DNA of 64,000 bases from Candidatus Brocadia pituitae (GCA_017347445.1 AP021856.1:1372613-1436612); one strand, 5' to 3'. Positions 27,135-37,137 are shown, counted from the stretch's first letter. Notes: a model not told the origin generated them from the letters alone. A program made the numbers and translations.

Positions 27135-28472
27135 GTGAATTTTAAAACGTTTAATTTCCATCCGCAGATTGCGGCTGGTGTGCAGGCGCTCGGGTACATG
27201 ACCCCTACACCGGTACAACTTCAATCGATCCCATCAATTCTTCAGGGTCGCGATATTATGTCCCTTGCCCAGACAGGAACCGGCAAAACAGCAGCATTTG
27301 TGCTGCCGATATTGCAACGTCTGATGCAGGGGGCGCGCGGACACCTTCGCGCCCTTATAATCGCACCTACCCGTGAGCTGGCAGAGCAGATAAACGAGAC
27401 GGTTTACGGCTTGGGCAGTCAAACAGGGTTACGCAGTGTTACCCTTTATGGGGGTGTGGCTATAAACCCACAAATTCAGAAACTGCGTCAAGGAGCAGAA
27501 ATTGCAGTGGCGTGCCCTGGTCGTCTTCTCGATCATATACGACAGGGCACGATCAAGGTGTCGGCGTTGGAAGTGCTTGTGCTGGATGAGGCAGACCGTA
27601 TGTTCGACATGGGTTTTCTGCCTGACGTCCGGAAGATATTAAGGCACCTGCCATCGCAGCGTCAGACACTGTTTTTTTCGGCCACGATGCCTTCTGACAT
27701 TCGCCGTCTGGCACATGACATCTTGCGAGACCCGGTTACGGTACAAATCGATCACACGGTACCATTAACCACCGTCTCACACGCACTGTATCCGGTTGAT
27801 AAGCATCTGAAAACTGCGTTGCTGATGGAGATTTTGCGCCACACAGACACAGAATCCGTACTCGTTTTTACGCGTACCAAGCATCGGGCAAAGCAGATAG
27901 CACGGCAACTGGGAAAAGCGGGATACTGTGCAACATCGCTGCAGGGTAACCTATCACAAAACCAGAGACAAGCTGCACTCAATGGTTTCCGTGATGGTTC
28001 TTTCAAGATACTGGTAGCAACCGATATCGCCGCTCGCGGTATTGATGTTTCAAGGATTTCTCACGTAATTAACTACGACATACCTGATACCGCAGAAGCT
28101 TACACCCATCGCATCGGTCGTACCGGCCGTGCAGCAAAAACCGGAGATGCGTTTACCCTTATTACCCGGGAAGATGCATCCATGGTGCGCACCATAGAGA
28201 GCTCCCTTGGCGTAAAGCTGGAACGGCGAACATTGAAAGACTTCAATTACACAGCACCTGCACAGAAGATGGAATCTTTACTCCACCACCAACCACTGCA
28301 GCGCCATAAACAGGCTACAGCACGGCGGACCAAGTCAAAAAAGGCAGCGGCTTTCGGCTCTCCCGCAAGAACAACTTCGTTTTCACGGACAACGAAACAA
28401 CGACACGCTCGCGTTTCATCTGGAACCAATCCTTCGGCACACAGATCTCGCCAATCACGGGGGACACGTTGA
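27135..28472 (+). CDS. rhlE: DEAD-box ATP-dependent RNA helicase, RhlE-like
   Basis: All helicase motifs are visible: Q motif (TPTPVQLQSIP), Walker A (AQTGTGKT), PTRELAEQ, DEAD (LVLDEADRMFDMGF), SAT, ATDIAARGID and HRIGRTGRA. A basic Ser/Arg/Lys-rich tail of about 70 residues follows, typical of RhlE-type helicases in ribosome assembly and RNA turnover. The start is GTG 27135, eight bases or so after AGGAG. It is monocistronic. Confidence 0.93.
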   Translation: MNFKTFNFHPQIAAGVQALGYMTPTPVQLQSIPSILQGRDIMSLAQTGTGKTAAFVLPILQRLMQGARGHLRALIIAPTRELAEQINETVYGLGSQTGLRSVTLYGGVAINPQIQKLRQGAEIAVACPGRLLDHIRQGTIKVSALEVLVLDEADRMFDMGFLPDVRKILRHLPSQRQTLFFSATMPSDIRRLAHDILRDPVTVQIDHTVPLTTVSHALYPVDKHLKTALLMEILRHTDTESVLVFTRTKHRAKQIARQLGKAGYCATSLQGNLSQNQRQAALNGFRDGSFKILVATDIAARGIDVSRISHVINYDIPDTAEAYTHRIGRTGRAAKTGDAFTLITREDASMVRTIESSLGVKLERRTLKDFNYTAPAQKMESLLHHQPLQRHKQATARRTKSKKAAAFGSPARTTSFSRTTKQRHARVSSGTNPSAHRSRQSRGTR

Positions 28473-28522
28473 TATGTGACAATCTTTATTAATAACCTAT
28501 TACGGGGAAAAGAATAAAGCAT

Positions 28523-28567
28523 TAAAAAAGGCCCTACTATCCTTTTGCCGATATTGGGGCCTTTAAA
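28523..28567 (+). terminator. Probable terminator after rhlE
   Basis: AAAAAGGCCC and GGGGCCTTT can form a hairpin about 50 bases after the rhlE stop. The T-run is short, so efficiency is uncertain. Confidence 0.45.
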
Positions 28568-28636
28568 GTGTAGCTCTACGATAAGTTTATGAAGATGCCG
28601 GGTCTCGTTCCTCAACCCAACGAAAACTGCGGATTG

Positions 28637-28948
28637 TTATTTCATAAGGGAGTGAATTCTCTTTGTGTCGAGCATGGCCTTTTCCATGGGAATCAGTGGT
28701 GTAATCTCTATATCAGTGAAAAAGGGAAAGAGGGGAAGTTTTGAAACGATTTCTTCCATTTCTTCGTTGGACTCGGCATTAATGATAGCAGCTGCCCCCC
28801 GCTTCCCAGCCAGTTTGCCGCCAGACAATATCTTTCCCCGTCGTTGAAAACGAGAAAAATATTCCCACTCCTTTATCACATAACCCAGAAAGTCCTTTAC
28901 CGGCATCTGGGGCATCTGTTTTATCTCAACCTTTAAGAGAAATAACAT
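28637..28948 (-). CDS. Muconolactone isomerase-like (dimeric alpha-beta barrel) protein
   Basis: The 103-residue protein has the ferredoxin-like pattern of muconolactone delta-isomerase relatives. MLFLLKVEIKQMP leads, a GKILSGGKLAG turn follows, and SNEEMEEIVSKLPLFPF with EITPLIPM ends it. True aromatic degradation is unlikely in this context, so the activity is unknown. It follows fabG by 40 bases and is probably co-transcribed. Confidence 0.6.
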   Translation of the reverse strand: MLFLLKVEIKQMPQMPVKDFLGYVIKEWEYFSRFQRRGKILSGGKLAGKRGAAAIINAESNEEMEEIVSKLPLFPFFTDIEITPLIPMEKAMLDTKRIHSLMK

Positions 28949-28988
28949 GCTCGTTCCCTTTCACCTATTTTGAGGAATTACCCTTTTT

Positions 28989-29732
28989 CTACATCGCTAA
29001 ACCGCCGTCTACGCTGATGACCTGTCCGGTAATATATTTCGCATCATCAGACAGGAGAAATGCGGCGACCCTTGCAATTTCCTCCGGTTTGCCAAATCGT
29101 CTTGCCGGAATCATTTCAACCATCTTGTCTTTATACTCCTGAGGCAGAACAGACGTCATGTCTGTTTCAATAAACCCGCAGGCAATCGCATTCACGGTAA
29201 TATTGACCTTTCCCACCTCTTTTGCCAGGGCCTTAGTAAAACCAACCATACCTGCCTTTGACGCAGAATAGTTTACCTGTCCTGCCATTCCCATCAAACC
29301 GCTCACCGAGGTTATATTAAGGATACTGCCGGCCTTTTGCTTGATCATCTGAGTAATGACCGCCTTGGAAAAATTATAAACGCTCTTGAGATTCGTGCTG
29401 ATGACCTCGTCCCAATCATTCTCCCCCATAAGGGCGAGGAGTTTGTCCCGGGTAATGCCCGCATTATTGACGAGAAAATCGATCTTTCCAAACGTATCCT
29501 TAACCTCCTTTACCATATTCTTGGCGCCTTCAAAACTGGCTGCATTTACCTGGAATGAAACCGCCTTCGGACCCAAAGACTCTATCTCCTTCACCAATGC
29601 ATTTGCAGCGTCTGTATTCTTATGATAATTGAAAGCCACATGACAACCGTTCTTTGCCAGTTCCAGCACGATTGCTTTTCCAATACCGCGCGTTCCTCCC
29701 GTTACTATTGCTACCTTCTCCTTGAATTGCAT
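28989..29732 (-). CDS. fabG: 3-oxoacyl-[acyl-carrier-protein] reductase
   Basis: A short-chain dehydrogenase of 247 aa. It has the NADP-binding TGGTRGIGKA, the NNAG motif (LVNNAGITRDK), catalytic Ser (ITSVSG) and the YSASK Tyr/Lys pair, and ends GQVISVDGGLAM. These features and the length match FabG, which reduces 3-oxoacyl-ACP in fatty-acid elongation. GGAGG precedes ATG 29732. No other fab genes are adjacent, so a paralogue with another substrate is possible. Confidence 0.88.
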   Translation of the reverse strand: MQFKEKVAIVTGGTRGIGKAIVLELAKNGCHVAFNYHKNTDAANALVKEIESLGPKAVSFQVNAASFEGAKNMVKEVKDTFGKIDFLVNNAGITRDKLLALMGENDWDEVISTNLKSVYNFSKAVITQMIKQKAGSILNITSVSGLMGMAGQVNYSASKAGMVGFTKALAKEVGKVNITVNAIACGFIETDMTSVLPQEYKDKMVEMIPARRFGKPEEIARVAAFLLSDDAKYITGQVISVDGGLAM

Positions 29733-29866
29733 CTCACTCTTCCTCCTTCCAGGGAGTTTTTTTGAAAATCAAATTCTGTAAATTTTTAGTTTATCCCATC
29801 GCAGGCGAATTTATAGTAAAGAAATAAATTTTGAAATGCAAGGCAAAAAATTTATTTGATTTGAGC

Positions 29867-29894
29867 TTGACATTGGATAAGCTGAATATATAAT
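29867..29894 (+). promoter_or_regulatory. Consensus sigma-70 promoter
   Basis: A perfect TTGACA (29867-29872) and perfect TATAAT (29889-29894) with 16-base spacing lie 69 bases before the small gene at 29963. It is one of the strongest promoter matches in the window. Confidence 0.7.
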
Positions 29895-29962
29895 TCTTTT
29901 TTATTTTAAAATTCGACTTTTTATAGAACATTCGCAGATAATTTGGTAAGGAGAACAGAGAA

Positions 29963-30130
29963 ATGATTTTTGATGTAACCTATTCGACAGACAATCAACG
30001 GAAAAAGACTGAGCGTCTGGCTTTCATTAAAGAAAGATATAAGAAACTGGTGCTTGAGCCAAGAAGAGAGATTGAATTTGAAATTGAAAAGGCGTTAGAC
30101 GACGAGGACAGCGATCTTGATAATCTGTAA
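29963..30130 (+). CDS. Small charged protein (55 aa), unknown
   Basis: ATG 29963 follows AAGGAG by nine bases and a consensus promoter. The peptide is highly charged and helical (KKTERLAFIKERYKKL), with an acidic tail (LDDEDSDLDNL). It has no Cys, signal or membrane segment. I do not recognise it. Strong expression signals make it likely to be translated; a small regulator or structural protein is possible. Confidence 0.6.
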   Translation: MIFDVTYSTDNQRKKTERLAFIKERYKKLVLEPRREIEFEIEKALDDEDSDLDNL

Positions 30131-30193
30131 TTACCGGTTACTTAGTCCTCCTTCTTCCCCGCCGACCACCTTCAGAAACTTACAGACGTAAAA

Positions 30194-31297
30194 TCAGTAC
30201 TCTGGAACACCTTCAATAGCAATGTCGTTCAAAAATCTTTTTATGTTAACATCATTCATCTTCACCGCATTGCATATCGTATCTGCCCCTTTACCCCTAA
30301 CGGGTGACATTGCGCTTACACCGCCGATAATGACGGGGGCAATAAATACGATAATTTTATCAGCAAAATGACCTTCGATCATTGAGGTAATAATGTTGCT
30401 CCCACCCTCTACCAGAATGTTGGTCAGTTTCATTTCTCCCAGGAGTCGGAAGAGTTCTTTTAAGTCTACACTGCCATCCGTGCCCTGTGTTTGAATGATT
30501 TTGCATCCCAGGTGTTTCAACTTTTCAATACGCCCCTGATCTGCATTGCTATTTACGGCAACCATAATTTCACTCTCACCGATGGTATTGAGAAGCCGGG
30601 AATCTAAGGGAAGGGTTGCATTGCTATCGACAATAATTCTCCGCGGGTTCTTTCCTCCTTCCAAACGGCAGGTTAATAGCGGGTCATCCCGCACTGCGGT
30701 ATTGATTCCAACTAAGATTCCGTCTACCTGCCCGCGGATCTTATGCACATACGCACGCGATTCATCTGACGTAATCCATCGGGAATCCCCGCTGCCGGTG
30801 GCAATCTTGCCATCAAGCGACATTGCCCATTTTACTATCACATACGGCAATCCTTTTTGCATCAATTTGAAAAAGGGGGCATTGAGCCTTTTGGCCTGCA
30901 ATTCCATAACGCCCAGTCTTACTTCAATCCCTGACTCTTTCAATTTTTGTATCCCTTTGCCGGAGGTGATGGGATTCGGATCTATAACCGGTATTACTAC
31001 CTTTGCAATCTCTGCCTTAATAATGGCATCAGCGCATGGCGCCGTTTTGCCATAGTGTGCACATGGTTCTATGGATACATAGAGAGTCGCACCTTTACAG
31101 CCCTTTCCTCCCTCATGAATTGCATGGATTTCGGCGTGCGCTCCGCCAAAGGCCTGGTGATACCCCTTTCCGATCATCTCGCCATCTTTTACCAGCACCG
31201 CGCCCACCATCGGATTGGGCTCTACGTTTCCGCGCCCTTTTTCTGCCAATTCCAGGGCAAGCGCCATATATTTTTCATCAATGTCCGGTGTTATCAT
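30194..31297 (-). CDS. ribD: Bifunctional riboflavin deaminase/reductase RibD
   Basis: The N-terminal deaminase domain has the zinc ligands HAE (GGAHAEIHAIHEGG) and PCAHYGKTAPC. The C-terminal reductase domain starts near VIVKWAMSLDGKIATGSGDSRW and ends with the EGGSNI motif. The two domains carry out consecutive steps of riboflavin synthesis on the pyrimidine intermediate. At 367 aa the length is typical. No other rib gene is adjacent; aroA precedes it in the same orientation. Confidence 0.95.
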   Translation of the reverse strand: MITPDIDEKYMALALELAEKGRGNVEPNPMVGAVLVKDGEMIGKGYHQAFGGAHAEIHAIHEGGKGCKGATLYVSIEPCAHYGKTAPCADAIIKAEIAKVVIPVIDPNPITSGKGIQKLKESGIEVRLGVMELQAKRLNAPFFKLMQKGLPYVIVKWAMSLDGKIATGSGDSRWITSDESRAYVHKIRGQVDGILVGINTAVRDDPLLTCRLEGGKNPRRIIVDSNATLPLDSRLLNTIGESEIMVAVNSNADQGRIEKLKHLGCKIIQTQGTDGSVDLKELFRLLGEMKLTNILVEGGSNIITSMIEGHFADKIIVFIAPVIIGGVSAMSPVRGKGADTICNAVKMNDVNIKRFLNDIAIEGVPEY

Positions 31298-31443
31298 TGT
31301 ATTTTAAAAATATCTCTGCTTCGTCATCGTCCATCAAAGCGTTTAAAAGCATCGTTCTGAGCGGAGTGAAGGGCTTCTTCGTTCTCCATTGAAAAGCAGT
31401 ACGCCGAATATCGAATATCGAACAAGGAATGTTGAATGATGAA

Positions 31444-31471
31444 GTAGGGACACGGAGCACCGTGTCCCTAC
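31444..31471. repeat. Perfect 28-bp palindromic repeat
   Basis: GTAGGGACACGG-AGCA-CCGTGTCCCTAC is a perfect inverted repeat between aroA and ribD. A close relative occurs at 51933-51960. It has no T-run and so looks like an interspersed palindromic element rather than a terminator. Confidence 0.75.
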
Positions 31472-31527
31472 TAAGTTCCTTGTTCTGCGGTTCGATCTTC
31501 TCTTTAAATAAGTCGCCGAAGGCCTGA

Positions 31528-32811
31528 TTAAATGGTATTTTTTCCACCCCGCAAGGCTTCTAAACGCTGAAAATAATCGGGGAACGTCTTTGCTACGCAT
31601 TCGGGATTTTTTATTGCAATTCCGTCTGAACGCAGACCAATCAAAGCAAAACTCATAGCCATACGGTGATCGTCATAGGTCTCTATCTCAGCCGCTTGTG
31701 GCGGAGACGGTGCAATTTCAAAACCATCTTCATATTCCACCGCCGTAATCCCCATCCTCCGCAATTCATTGACTACGGCAGCAATCCGGTCTGTTTCCTT
31801 AATGCGCATATTTTTTACGTTGCGAACCCGGGTTTTTCCCTGTGCAAATACCGATACCGCGGCGAGGGTCTGTACCACATCGGGCATATCTCCCATGTCG
31901 ATATCAACGCCGCGTAACTCCCCTCCCTGCACCTCAATCCAGTTGCTGCCGACGGTAACCTGGCATCCCATGTCCTTCAAAACGGCGACAAAATGGATGT
32001 CTCCCTGCAAGGAGTTACTTCCCATACCCACGACTCTTACCTTTCCGCCGGTAATAGCGGCAGCGGCAAAAAAATAAGAAGCAGCCGATGCGTCTCCCTC
32101 TACTTCGTAATTTGTTGCCTGGTAACGCTGCCCGGATTTTACTATGAACCTTTTATAGTCATGATTCTCTACCTGCACCCCAAACGCATGCATTAACGCC
32201 ATCGTCATGTCCACATACCGTTTTGAAACCAGATTGCCCTTTACTTCAATGATAACGTCTTCTTTTGCATACGGGGATGTCATCAAGAGTGCGCTGAAAT
32301 ACTGGCTGCTCAAGTCACCTTTTACCACGGTTAATCCGCCCTGTAATCCTTTTCCCCGGACTATCACCGGGGGGCAACTGTCATTGTTCTTCGACACGAC
32401 ATCCGCACCAAGCTGCCGTAAGCCGTCAAGCAAATCCTGGATGGGCCTTTGCCTCATGCGCGGTACACCATCTACTTCATAAACCCCGTTGCCCAGAGTC
32501 AGCATCGCCGTTAAAAACCTCATGGCAGTCCCTGCATTACCGACGAACAAATTTGCTTGTTTTGCGGGAATAGTTCCACCTTTTCCGTGTACGATGAACT
32601 TATTGGCATCTTGCTGGCCTTCGACAGATATTCCCAGGACATTCAGGCTGGCTGCCATATATTTAGTGTCATCGCTAAAAAGGGCATTGGTAATCGTGGA
32701 TGCCCCACCGGCCAGTGCCGCCGTGATAAGCGCACGGTTTGTATAACTCTTTGAGCCGGGCACCTTAATCAAGGCATCAATTGTTTCCGTCACTGGTTTT
32801 ATCGTAATCAT
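31528..32811 (-). CDS. aroA: 3-phosphoshikimate 1-carboxyvinyltransferase (EPSP synthase)
   Basis: The protein (427 aa) has the family signatures PGSKSYTNRALI, LFVGNAGTAMRFL and a late KETDRI segment (MRIKETDRIAAV). The closing DDHRMAMSFAL is also present. It joins shikimate-3-phosphate and PEP in chorismate synthesis. No pathway neighbours are nearby. It is followed by ribD after a 230-base gap holding a palindromic repeat. Confidence 0.97.
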   Translation of the reverse strand: MITIKPVTETIDALIKVPGSKSYTNRALITAALAGGASTITNALFSDDTKYMAASLNVLGISVEGQQDANKFIVHGKGGTIPAKQANLFVGNAGTAMRFLTAMLTLGNGVYEVDGVPRMRQRPIQDLLDGLRQLGADVVSKNNDSCPPVIVRGKGLQGGLTVVKGDLSSQYFSALLMTSPYAKEDVIIEVKGNLVSKRYVDMTMALMHAFGVQVENHDYKRFIVKSGQRYQATNYEVEGDASAASYFFAAAAITGGKVRVVGMGSNSLQGDIHFVAVLKDMGCQVTVGSNWIEVQGGELRGVDIDMGDMPDVVQTLAAVSVFAQGKTRVRNVKNMRIKETDRIAAVVNELRRMGITAVEYEDGFEIAPSPPQAAEIETYDDHRMAMSFALIGLRSDGIAIKNPECVAKTFPDYFQRLEALRGGKNTI

Positions 32812-32875
32812 GGTAAATTTTTCACGAAACGTGGCTTATTAAAACTTAAAACCTCCTGATAATCTTTTTGTTCGA

Positions 32876-33805
32876 TCATATCCAGTTCTTTTTCCAAAAA
32901 ACGACTACAACAATCGAAGATATCATCAGAGATACTAACAACGTCAATGAAAATGCATACGGGAGATGTTGTCCGGGGAGACGGACGTTCATGCCGTACA
33001 AACTGGCGATGAGGGTGGGCAGGCTGATGACGATGGTTATGGAAGTCAGGATTTTCATGACGACGTTTAAATTATTAGAAATGATTGATGCAAACGCATC
33101 CATCATTTGGCTGAGGATGTTCTCAGAGATGTACGTCATTTCGATGGCCTGGCGAATTTCGATAAGCACGTCATCCAGCAGTTCCACATCCTCCGGATGG
33201 GGCTGGAATAACTGGCCTTTTTGCAACCGTTCCAGCATGAGTTCATTGGACTTCAGCGCTGTGGTGAAATATACCAGACCTTTCTGGTATTTCAACAAAT
33301 CCATGACTTCCTTGTTTTGCAATGAACGGTACAGCTTATCTTCAAGTATATCAACAGCCGTATCTATGTCCCTTAAATAATGAAGGTATTGACTGGCTGT
33401 GCGGAGGAGCAGTTGCAGGACAAACCGGTTCTTTTTGATAGTAGGCAAACCGTTTCCCTGACTTGCGGTAAACTCCCGTATAACAGCCGTTTCTGCCCTG
33501 CAAATAGTCACAATGAGTGAACCGGTCAGGATAATGCTGAGTGGCACGGTGCAATAGGGTATTTGTGCCGTCTTTTCCTGTTCTTGAGGCAAACGGAGCA
33601 CGATAAGGACAACGCCGTCATTTCGCTCTGTATGGGCACGTTCATCGATATCAAGGGCATGAGTTACAAAATCAGCAGGAATACCAAAATCCTTTACCTG
33701 TGCAATCTCCCTATCGTCAGGATCTATAACACTTACCCAGCACCCCTCAGACAATGAGTCAACCGTTTCCAACCTGTCATTTATGCTTTTGTAAATCGTA
33801 AGCAT
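32876..33805 (-). CDS. corA: CorA-type divalent cation transporter
   Basis: The protein (309 aa) ends with two membrane helices. The first is followed by the diagnostic YGMN motif (SLYGMNVRLPG). The long helical cytoplasmic N-terminal part is typical of the pentameric CorA channel for Mg2+ (or Co2+/Ni2+). It begins six bases after the DUF4139 gene stop, so the two form an operon. Confidence 0.92.
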   Translation of the reverse strand: MLTIYKSINDRLETVDSLSEGCWVSVIDPDDREIAQVKDFGIPADFVTHALDIDERAHTERNDGVVLIVLRLPQEQEKTAQIPYCTVPLSIILTGSLIVTICRAETAVIREFTASQGNGLPTIKKNRFVLQLLLRTASQYLHYLRDIDTAVDILEDKLYRSLQNKEVMDLLKYQKGLVYFTTALKSNELMLERLQKGQLFQPHPEDVELLDDVLIEIRQAIEMTYISENILSQMMDAFASIISNNLNVVMKILTSITIVISLPTLIASLYGMNVRLPGQHLPYAFSLTLLVSLMISSIVVVVFWKKNWI

Positions 33806-33811
33806 GGCATA

Positions 33812-35182
33812 CTACCAGCGATATAAGACGGTATATTTTACGATAGCCTCTGCATCCTTCTTCACCGGAATTACAAACTCGATGGTACCGGCGTCTTTTT
33901 TATTATAGGTATGAGAAGATTCACGAATTTCCCAGTCACCCCAGAGGTGCTCTGTTACTAAGACTTCGATATCCTCTTTTTTATGATTGCGCAACTTGAT
34001 CTCCCAGGTTTCTTCCCGTGCCCGGTCACCCAGTTGTTTGTAGTTAATTTGTTTCCGTTCTCCTACTACATCAAAGGCATCTCCGACATACAAACGGATT
34101 TTTTCATCCTTCGGGGTGTGGTCGATCTGATCCTCTCCGATAAATATCTGCGACTGATCCTCATCTGACTTATAGACCCGCACCTTTCCGGCAGGGACGG
34201 GGATTCCCAACCCATTTTTTTCAGAATTGATAAATTCTAATTTTACATTAATTTTTTTTTCATTTTTCGATCCGTCATACTCATAAATCTTCTTCACGAG
34301 TGTTGTTGCCGTGGGAAAAAGCGAGAGCTGTTTTATTTGATTATTCTTAATCGTAGCTGGACGCTGGAGGGTGTAAAGATGATACTCGAAAAATGCCTTT
34401 TCCTCAAATTGTCTGGCCGGTGCTGCCTTAGCCATTGACTGTATCTCATAGTCCATGTGGCGTGGTGGCGGTGGAGCTGCCCGATGAACGTCACCCGCTA
34501 TCAGTTTCAGTTTGGCGTTCTCGTAATCGGTACCCGATTGGTTATCAACGGAGACCCAAGCCGACAAATCCAATGCTGTATCGTCTTTATTTACCAGCGC
34601 AACGTATTCTGCATGCCAGCCAATTCCCTCCGTTAAATAGCTTGTTTCCATACGATGTTTTCCGTCTTTTTCATTCGAAAGATACCATACCAGGGTTGGA
34701 CGGGTAATAAGACCCGCAGGCAGTTTGGGAAAGTCTACATTCTGAACGTTTGCCAGGGAGATTGACTGAATTCCGCCGTCCTTTTTTTCAAGGACGACGT
34801 TCCCGCCGGCGCTCAGCAATTTTCCCTCAAAAATCTTGCCCTCTTTGGTAAAAAGCTGAACGGACTGATCAATATATTTTTGCAATATTTTTTCTGCACT
34901 TACCAGGTCATATTCATAATTCTGCTCAAGAATGGCGGTCTGATCTGGCGCGGTCAGTGATTTAAAATGAACCGAGGTGGGGTCAATCCGCGACGCAACG
35001 TCCATGAAACGGATCTCCTGCACGCCAGCCTTTAACTCCATCTCACGGACGTCGCGAACAAGGCCGTAATTATTCTGATAAATGGTAATAGATACTTGTT
35101 TTCCCTGCGCCCCGGCATCCGGACTAAGAAACGGGAAAAGAACCAAACCAAATACTATAATACCAGGAATCCTTTGTTTCAT
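33812..35182 (-). CDS. Secreted DUF4139/DUF4140-type protein
   Basis: A signal peptide (IIVFGLVLFPFLSPDAGAQ) precedes an N-terminal segment about the NNYGLVRDVREMELKAG motif. The DUF4139 core follows, with YLSNEKDGKHRMETSYL and DLSAWVSVDNQSGTDYENAK. The ribosome-binding site AAGGAGG is strong. The family is of unknown function; it usually serves in the cell envelope. Here it leads the operon with corA. Confidence 0.8.
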   Translation of the reverse strand: MKQRIPGIIVFGLVLFPFLSPDAGAQGKQVSITIYQNNYGLVRDVREMELKAGVQEIRFMDVASRIDPTSVHFKSLTAPDQTAILEQNYEYDLVSAEKILQKYIDQSVQLFTKEGKIFEGKLLSAGGNVVLEKKDGGIQSISLANVQNVDFPKLPAGLITRPTLVWYLSNEKDGKHRMETSYLTEGIGWHAEYVALVNKDDTALDLSAWVSVDNQSGTDYENAKLKLIAGDVHRAAPPPPRHMDYEIQSMAKAAPARQFEEKAFFEYHLYTLQRPATIKNNQIKQLSLFPTATTLVKKIYEYDGSKNEKKINVKLEFINSEKNGLGIPVPAGKVRVYKSDEDQSQIFIGEDQIDHTPKDEKIRLYVGDAFDVVGERKQINYKQLGDRAREETWEIKLRNHKKEDIEVLVTEHLWGDWEIRESSHTYNKKDAGTIEFVIPVKKDAEAIVKYTVLYRW

Positions 35183-35452
35183 ATTACCGTCCTCCTTGTT
35201 AAGTTAAATACGGTCAAATTAGATTGCATTGTCACATGCACTCCTCGTAAGAACTGATAGAACAGTGTGACATTGCGAACGAAGCGAATCAATCCTCAAA
35301 TTTATCCCGTACATGAATTAGATTCTTTGCTCCGCTCAGAATGACATTTTCGTGTTTGTCTGTTATTCTCATGGCCTATCCTGAGTAAAGTGAAGTATAC
35401 GAAACAGCCGAAGAATCTTAACATTGTAATGTCAATGCCTGATGATAGCAAG

Positions 35453-36733
35453 TCAAGAATCGGCAGAAAATTCATTGCCTTCCTCAGAAATGTTTTTCTC
35501 ATGAAAAACACTCAGCCCCTCTTGCCATACCCGGTAACGAAAAAGGAAGATGAGTCCGGGGATTGCCGCTAAAGTGCAATAGATAAAAAATGCAACCCAA
35601 CCTACCCGTTCCGCCAAAAAACCGGTAGGGGCAGAAATAATCACCCGCGGCATACCCATGAGGCTGCTCAACAGTGCATATTGTGTGGCAGTAAATCTTT
35701 TATTGCAGAGGCCTGCCATAAAAGCCGTAAATGCGGAGGCGCCCATACCGCTCGTTAAATTTTCAAAGGCAACCGTAGCCGCTAATACGGAACTATAGGC
35801 ACCCAGAGATGCAAGCGTAGAAAAAGAAAGGGTTGAAAGTGCCTGAAGGATTCCAAAGATCCAAAGACCTTTATAAAGCCCGAGTTTTATTAAGAGAATC
35901 CCGCCGACAAGACCTCCGGCAATCGTGGCAAATATCCCAAAAGTCTTTACCACGGCCGCCAATTCTGTTTTGCTGAATCCCATCTTTAAAATGAAAGGGG
36001 TTGTCATACTGCCCGCCATGACGTCGCCTATTTTATAGAGGAGGATAAATGCCAGGATTTCAAATGCCCCAAGCCGTTTGAAATAATCGGCAAAGGGCTC
36101 TATAACCGCCTCCTGAAGGGATTTTGGGGAAACTACCTCTTCTGCGGGGTGCGGCGCCAGGCACGTGGTAATAATGCCTGCAAAGAGAGAAGCCGCTAAA
36201 AGCAGATAAACGATATTCCAGGAAATATGGTCGGCTAAGATGAGGGCAAACGCCCCGGAGATGAGCATGCCGATGCGGTAGCCATTGACAGCCAGAGCAG
36301 AACCTAATCCTAATTCCTCATCATGTAAAAGCTCTCTCCGGTAGGCATCGACTACGATGTCCTGGCTTGCACTGAAAAAGGACACGAGCACGGCGAGAAA
36401 AGCTACTGTCCAGGGAGATTCCGCTGGTCTTACCAAAGAAAATGAGCCAATGGCCAGCATAAGAAGCATCTGGGAAATCAGGATCCAGCCACGTCTCCGG
36501 CCAAACAATGGCGGCACATAGCGGTCCATAACAGGAGCCCAGAAGAACTTCACGGTATAAGGAAGACCCACAAGGGAAAATAATCCAATTACAGCAAGAT
36601 CAACCTTTTCATCGGTCATCCATGCCTGGAGTGTGGAACCTGTGACGAGGAGAGGAATGCCGGAGCTCATTCCCAGAAAGAACGTAACCAGCATCCGCCA
36701 GCTGAAAATAATCTGTAAGATAGAGACTTGCAT
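35453..36733 (-). CDS. ampG: AmpG-type MFS permease
   Basis: The protein (426 aa) has about twelve hydrophobic helices. Its N-terminal region is characteristic of AmpG: FLGMSSGIPLLVTGSTLQAW, then KFFWAPVMDRYVPP and GRRRGWILISQ. AmpG imports cell-wall muropeptides into the cytoplasm for recycling. In a planctomycete with little or unusual peptidoglycan the substrate deserves care. It is monocistronic. Confidence 0.85.
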   Translation of the reverse strand: MQVSILQIIFSWRMLVTFFLGMSSGIPLLVTGSTLQAWMTDEKVDLAVIGLFSLVGLPYTVKFFWAPVMDRYVPPLFGRRRGWILISQMLLMLAIGSFSLVRPAESPWTVAFLAVLVSFFSASQDIVVDAYRRELLHDEELGLGSALAVNGYRIGMLISGAFALILADHISWNIVYLLLAASLFAGIITTCLAPHPAEEVVSPKSLQEAVIEPFADYFKRLGAFEILAFILLYKIGDVMAGSMTTPFILKMGFSKTELAAVVKTFGIFATIAGGLVGGILLIKLGLYKGLWIFGILQALSTLSFSTLASLGAYSSVLAATVAFENLTSGMGASAFTAFMAGLCNKRFTATQYALLSSLMGMPRVIISAPTGFLAERVGWVAFFIYCTLAAIPGLIFLFRYRVWQEGLSVFHEKNISEEGNEFSADS

Positions 36734-36940
36734 GATTGAATATTAGGTCACTTTCTTACACCACCAGGACACCCTTTTCAATGGTTCAATCGTCCTCGAT
36801 TGAACCGAAACACATGGGATGATTATATTTTTCAACACAGGTTAAAACCCTTGGGTACTGATAAAATATCTGGCCCAATCTTGAACCATCATTGTGAACT
36901 TTCTGTTAGCGACTTTGTGGCTATTTTGAAATCCCTGCAT

Positions 36941-37136
36941 TCAAGCAGGATGGGTCAAATGAAGCGTCCCTATTCTTTTATCCCTAACAATTTTGTCAAT
37001 TTTTTCCCGTGCCTCTTTTTCTGGAAGGCCTTCATATTCAGAGGCGCTCTTTCCGAGAATATATGCCTTGCAAACCTTTTCTAAACCTTGAGCGTAAAAG
37101 GGTGCCAGGGATATCGTAAGATACGACATACAGCAT
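36941..37136 (-). pseudogene. cas2: Decayed cas2
   Basis: From ATG 37136 the minus strand encodes MLYVVSYDIP, the typical Cas2 N-terminus with its active-site Asp. The frame breaks soon after. A second frame continues with ASEYEGLPEKEAREKIDKIV, similar to the helix and strand following the Cas2 core. At least one frameshift is needed. It follows directly on the decayed cas1, the usual gene order. Confidence 0.65.
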
Positions 37137-37137
37137 A

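Noticed and set aside
36928-36960. CRISPR-repeat-like stretch (CCCTGC...GCAGG) next to decayed cas2
   Set aside because: Only one copy was found, with no spacer-repeat pattern, so it cannot be called an array.
36800-37084. Plus-strand ORF of 94 codons
   Set aside because: Shadow of the decayed cas2 on the other strand.
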